From Amycolatopsis alba DSM 44262 (GTDB lineage Bacteria > Actinomycetota > Actinomycetes > Mycobacteriales > Pseudonocardiaceae), in NCBI RefSeq assembly GCF_000384215.1, contig NZ_KB913032.1, positions 7,773,605 to 7,837,604 on the forward strand: a stretch of DNA of 64,000 nucleotides, in the 5' to 3' direction. The notes beneath the pieces are model-generated. The model was not told where the DNA came from. It did not search any database and worked only from the letters and a program-made list of their open reading frames with translations. The first letter of the stretch is position 1. Every line of letters begins with the position of its first letter. This document shows, piece by piece, positions 61,957 to 64,000 of this stretch. Position numbers and translations under genes: made by a program.

Positions 61957-62042
61957 CGAGGCAACGGCTGCACCTGCCCCGCATCACTCGATCTCTCATT
62001 CGGGTCATCCAGTCACGCGACCGCGAACCCCTGGAGCACACC

Positions 62043-62783
62043 ATGCTGCACGCAATTCCCGATGAACACTACGTCGAATTCGTCGCCGACGGACTCAATC
62101 CCAACGACCATCCCAGCTTCCCCGCTCGCGTCGTCGACATCCCGCTGACGACCTCACGCTTCGGAGCACACGCACGTCTGCGCGCCGAAGTCCTCCCCTC
62201 GGTACAGCAATGGATCACCAAGAACCCACAACTCGGCATGGGGCTACAACTGCTACCTGCCGACAAGCACCGCTCGAACGACCTGCCCCTCAAGATCGAC
62301 ACGACCGGCGCACTCTGGCAACGCACTCTCATCGTCTGGCCCGACGACGGCCTCTACGAGCTCAGCGGTGACACGACCTGGTTCCTTCAGATCTCGGTGC
62401 CGACAACGACTGCCGACACCATCAGGTCGCTCCACCGTGAACTCGTCAAGCCAGCGAACCTACGACCAGAACCAGGAGAGGCACTCGTCAACCTGGCGGA
62501 CGCCCAGGTCTCGTTCCCCGCGATCGTCGATAACGAAAGCTGGATTGGCGCGGCAGTACCGTACTTCCGTCCGGAGGTCGCAAAGATCCTTGGCGCCTGG
62601 CTGAACTACGCCCACCTGACACTCGACGACACCTACGCCCGCACCTACTGGGAAGGCGACACCCTCATCGTCGTCGAAAGCAACGCCGCCTCCATGCCGG
62701 GGTATCACCCCGACCACGTCGAACCCAGGCCCGACGGCCGGTACGCCATCGGCTGGCGAGAATGGGTATGGGAGGCCGTGTAG
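62043..62783 (+). CDS. hypothetical protein
   Basis: A 246-residue soluble protein (MLHAIPDEHYVEFVADGLNP) with many Trp and Pro, alternating strands, and a C-terminal EPRPDGRYAIGWREWVW. GGAGCACACC precedes ATG 62043. It is the last gene before a strong terminator. No family recognised. Confidence 0.7.
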   Translation: MLHAIPDEHYVEFVADGLNPNDHPSFPARVVDIPLTTSRFGAHARLRAEVLPSVQQWITKNPQLGMGLQLLPADKHRSNDLPLKIDTTGALWQRTLIVWPDDGLYELSGDTTWFLQISVPTTTADTIRSLHRELVKPANLRPEPGEALVNLADAQVSFPAIVDNESWIGAAVPYFRPEVAKILGAWLNYAHLTLDDTYARTYWEGDTLIVVESNAASMPGYHPDHVEPRPDGRYAIGWREWVWEAV

Positions 62784-62933
62784 GCCTGGCCGAAGGTCCG
62801 AGAACTCGCGCCTTTCGTGAATACGGCGCGCGACCACATCTAGTCGCCCATCAACAGCGGGAAGTGGTATTCGCCGCGTATTCAACGCAGCAACCACGGT
62901 TGCGCACAAACTTCGATCACGTCATTCCCATTT

Positions 62934-62966
62934 GCCCTCGCGGACTCGGTCCGCGAGGGCATTTTT
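62934..62966 (+). terminator. rho-independent terminator
   Basis: Perfect 12-bp stem GCCCTCGCGGAC/GTCCGCGAGGGC, 3-base loop, then ATTTTT. It lies 150 bases after the stop at 62783 and only 23 bases before the next start, so it either ends the long upstream operon or attenuates the following gene. Confidence 0.9.
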
Positions 62967-62989
62967 CCTATACCCGAAGGGAAATAACG

Positions 62990-64000
62990 TTGACACTCTT
63001 CGCTGATCAGCTCGCCCTGCGATGCGATCACTGTTCCAGCACCACCTGGCAGCGGCGCCGCACTGCCTCCGGGAAAAAAGTATGTAGCACCTGCGTCAAA
63101 GCCATGCCGTCCTGCGACCACTGCGACCTGCCCACCACATCTGCGTCACCAACGGACGACCACGGCGACGTCTGTGTCACGTGCGCCAACTCCATCGGCC
63201 TCTACCCCTGCGACGAGTGCCCGACCCTCATCAACCATGGTGACACGTGCAGTGTTCATTCCGCACTGCGGCCGCGCTCATTCATTTGCAGCAACTGTCG
63301 CATTCGCCGAACCGGCGAGACGGCATCACGCGCGACAGACGAACGCGAACTGTGCATCCGTTGCGTGGATCGCTATCACCTGTGCGATGACTGCAATCTG
63401 TTCGACGAGTACAACACGGCTGTCGAGAACAGCGACTCTACGCATGCATTCTGCTACTCCTGCGCTCTCGAACACGGCTATTACGAGTGCCTGACCTGCG
63501 AACGGCTCATCTACCACGGCGACTACTGCATTAACCACATCGACCGGGCAGGCTACTACGCAATTCACGACTACTATTTCAAACCCGAACCGATCTTCCA
63601 CGGAATCGGCCCTCGCTACCTCGGCATGGAACTGGAGATCAACGTCCCCCGCGGCCAACTCACTGACTGCGTCGACGACGCGACCAACGCACTCGGCGAG
63701 CTCGGATACCTCAAAGAGGACGGATCCATCGCCCGCGGCTTCGAACTCGTCACACATCCGATGTCCTACCTGTGGGCACTCGACTCATTCCCCTGGCATC
63801 TCCTCGACGACCTGCAAGCCAAAGGCTGCACCGGAGACGGCATCGGTATGCACGTCCACATCAGCCGCGCCGCCTTCGCCGACTCATTCCACGTCTATCG
63901 ATGGATGAAGTTCGTCTACCGCAACGCTTCCGATGTCCAACTGCTTGCCAGGCGGCACTCCAGCTATGCCGCGTTCAACGACTATGAGCGAGTTATGGTC
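62990..64000 (+). CDS. Cys-rich zinc-finger protein with amidoligase-like domain (partial, runs off the right edge)
   Basis: 337 codons are present with no stop. The TTG at 62990 has GAAGGGAAATAACG upstream. Residues 10-195 contain about ten CxxC-type pairs (CDHCSS, CVTCAN, CDECPT, CSNCRI, CIRCVD, CDDCNL, CYSCAL, CLTCER), enough for several zinc ribbons. Then GPRYLGMELEINV, LKEDGSIARGFELVTHPMS and GIGMHVHISRAAF match the amidoligase-like (ATP-grasp-related) proteins of phages and plasmids, with the expected Glu and His residues. Such enzymes are predicted to ligate amines to carboxylates; the substrate is unknown. Confidence 0.82.
   Translation, partial: MTLFADQLALRCDHCSSTTWQRRRTASGKKVCSTCVKAMPSCDHCDLPTTSASPTDDHGDVCVTCANSIGLYPCDECPTLINHGDTCSVHSALRPRSFICSNCRIRRTGETASRATDERELCIRCVDRYHLCDDCNLFDEYNTAVENSDSTHAFCYSCALEHGYYECLTCERLIYHGDYCINHIDRAGYYAIHDYYFKPEPIFHGIGPRYLGMELEINVPRGQLTDCVDDATNALGELGYLKEDGSIARGFELVTHPMSYLWALDSFPWHLLDDLQAKGCTGDGIGMHVHISRAAFADSFHVYRWMKFVYRNASDVQLLARRHSSYAAFNDYERVMV

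Noticed and set aside
1..64000. tRNA genes or att sites bounding an integrated element
   Set aside because: No tRNA-like cloverleaf or long direct repeat was recognised by eye; element borders remain undefined.

Overview
The window is high-GC DNA with frequent GTG starts and many ATGA/GTGA gene overlaps. It fits a filamentous actinomycete, most likely of the Pseudonocardiales type, although nothing here fixes the genus. It is accessory DNA throughout: RiPP clusters, a CRISPR-Cas locus, STAND-type NTPases, decayed genes, one insertion sequence and a long plasmid/ICE-like gene block. No rRNA, tRNA or housekeeping gene was recognised.

About 1-12.8 kb. A compact lasso peptide cluster (precursor, cyclase, fused RRE/protease, acetyltransferase) opens the window; its core strongly resembles albusnodin. 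A second, different RiPP candidate follows at 5.9-7.2 kb: a small charged peptide gene overlapping a protein-isoaspartate-methyltransferase-like gene, the layout of aspartimide-forming (imiditide-like) systems. Then come a broken NACHT NTPase gene, a membrane-anchored HTH protein and two secreted proteins, one of them a cutinase-fold hydrolase.

About 12.8-22.7 kb. A complete type I-C CRISPR-Cas system: cas3, cas5c, cas8c (with a well-supported internal cas11c start), cas7c, cas4, cas1 and cas2, all on the minus strand and flanked by two 11-repeat arrays that diverge from the cas block. Both arrays share a leader inverted repeat at exactly the same distance from their first repeat, and both end distally in degenerate repeats.

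About 22.8-40 kb. A mosaic of intact and broken genes: a nuclease-like gene apparently split by a hydrolase gene, a truncated NB-ARC gene, an HTH-NTPase protein with thirteen C-terminal repeats, remnants of a DUF6262-like gene and of imuB, an IS256-family element, an intact NACHT protein that is a paralogue of the broken one, a HEPN/SUKH/secreted-peptide trio and a PIN-domain operon. This resembles a defence and mobile-gene hot spot.

About 40-64 kb. Almost all genes point rightwards, in tightly coupled runs typical of an actinomycete conjugative element or plasmid: several small unknown proteins, two broken genes (PP-loop ATPase, DNA methyltransferase), a LuxR-type HTH protein, an intact PP-loop protein, a DprA-like protein, a Gp88-like protein, a predicted 7-deazaguanine transporter coupled to a DpdA/TGT-like enzyme, ParB, a PP2C phosphatase, a primase-polymerase, and finally a zinc-finger amidoligase-like gene that runs off the right edge.
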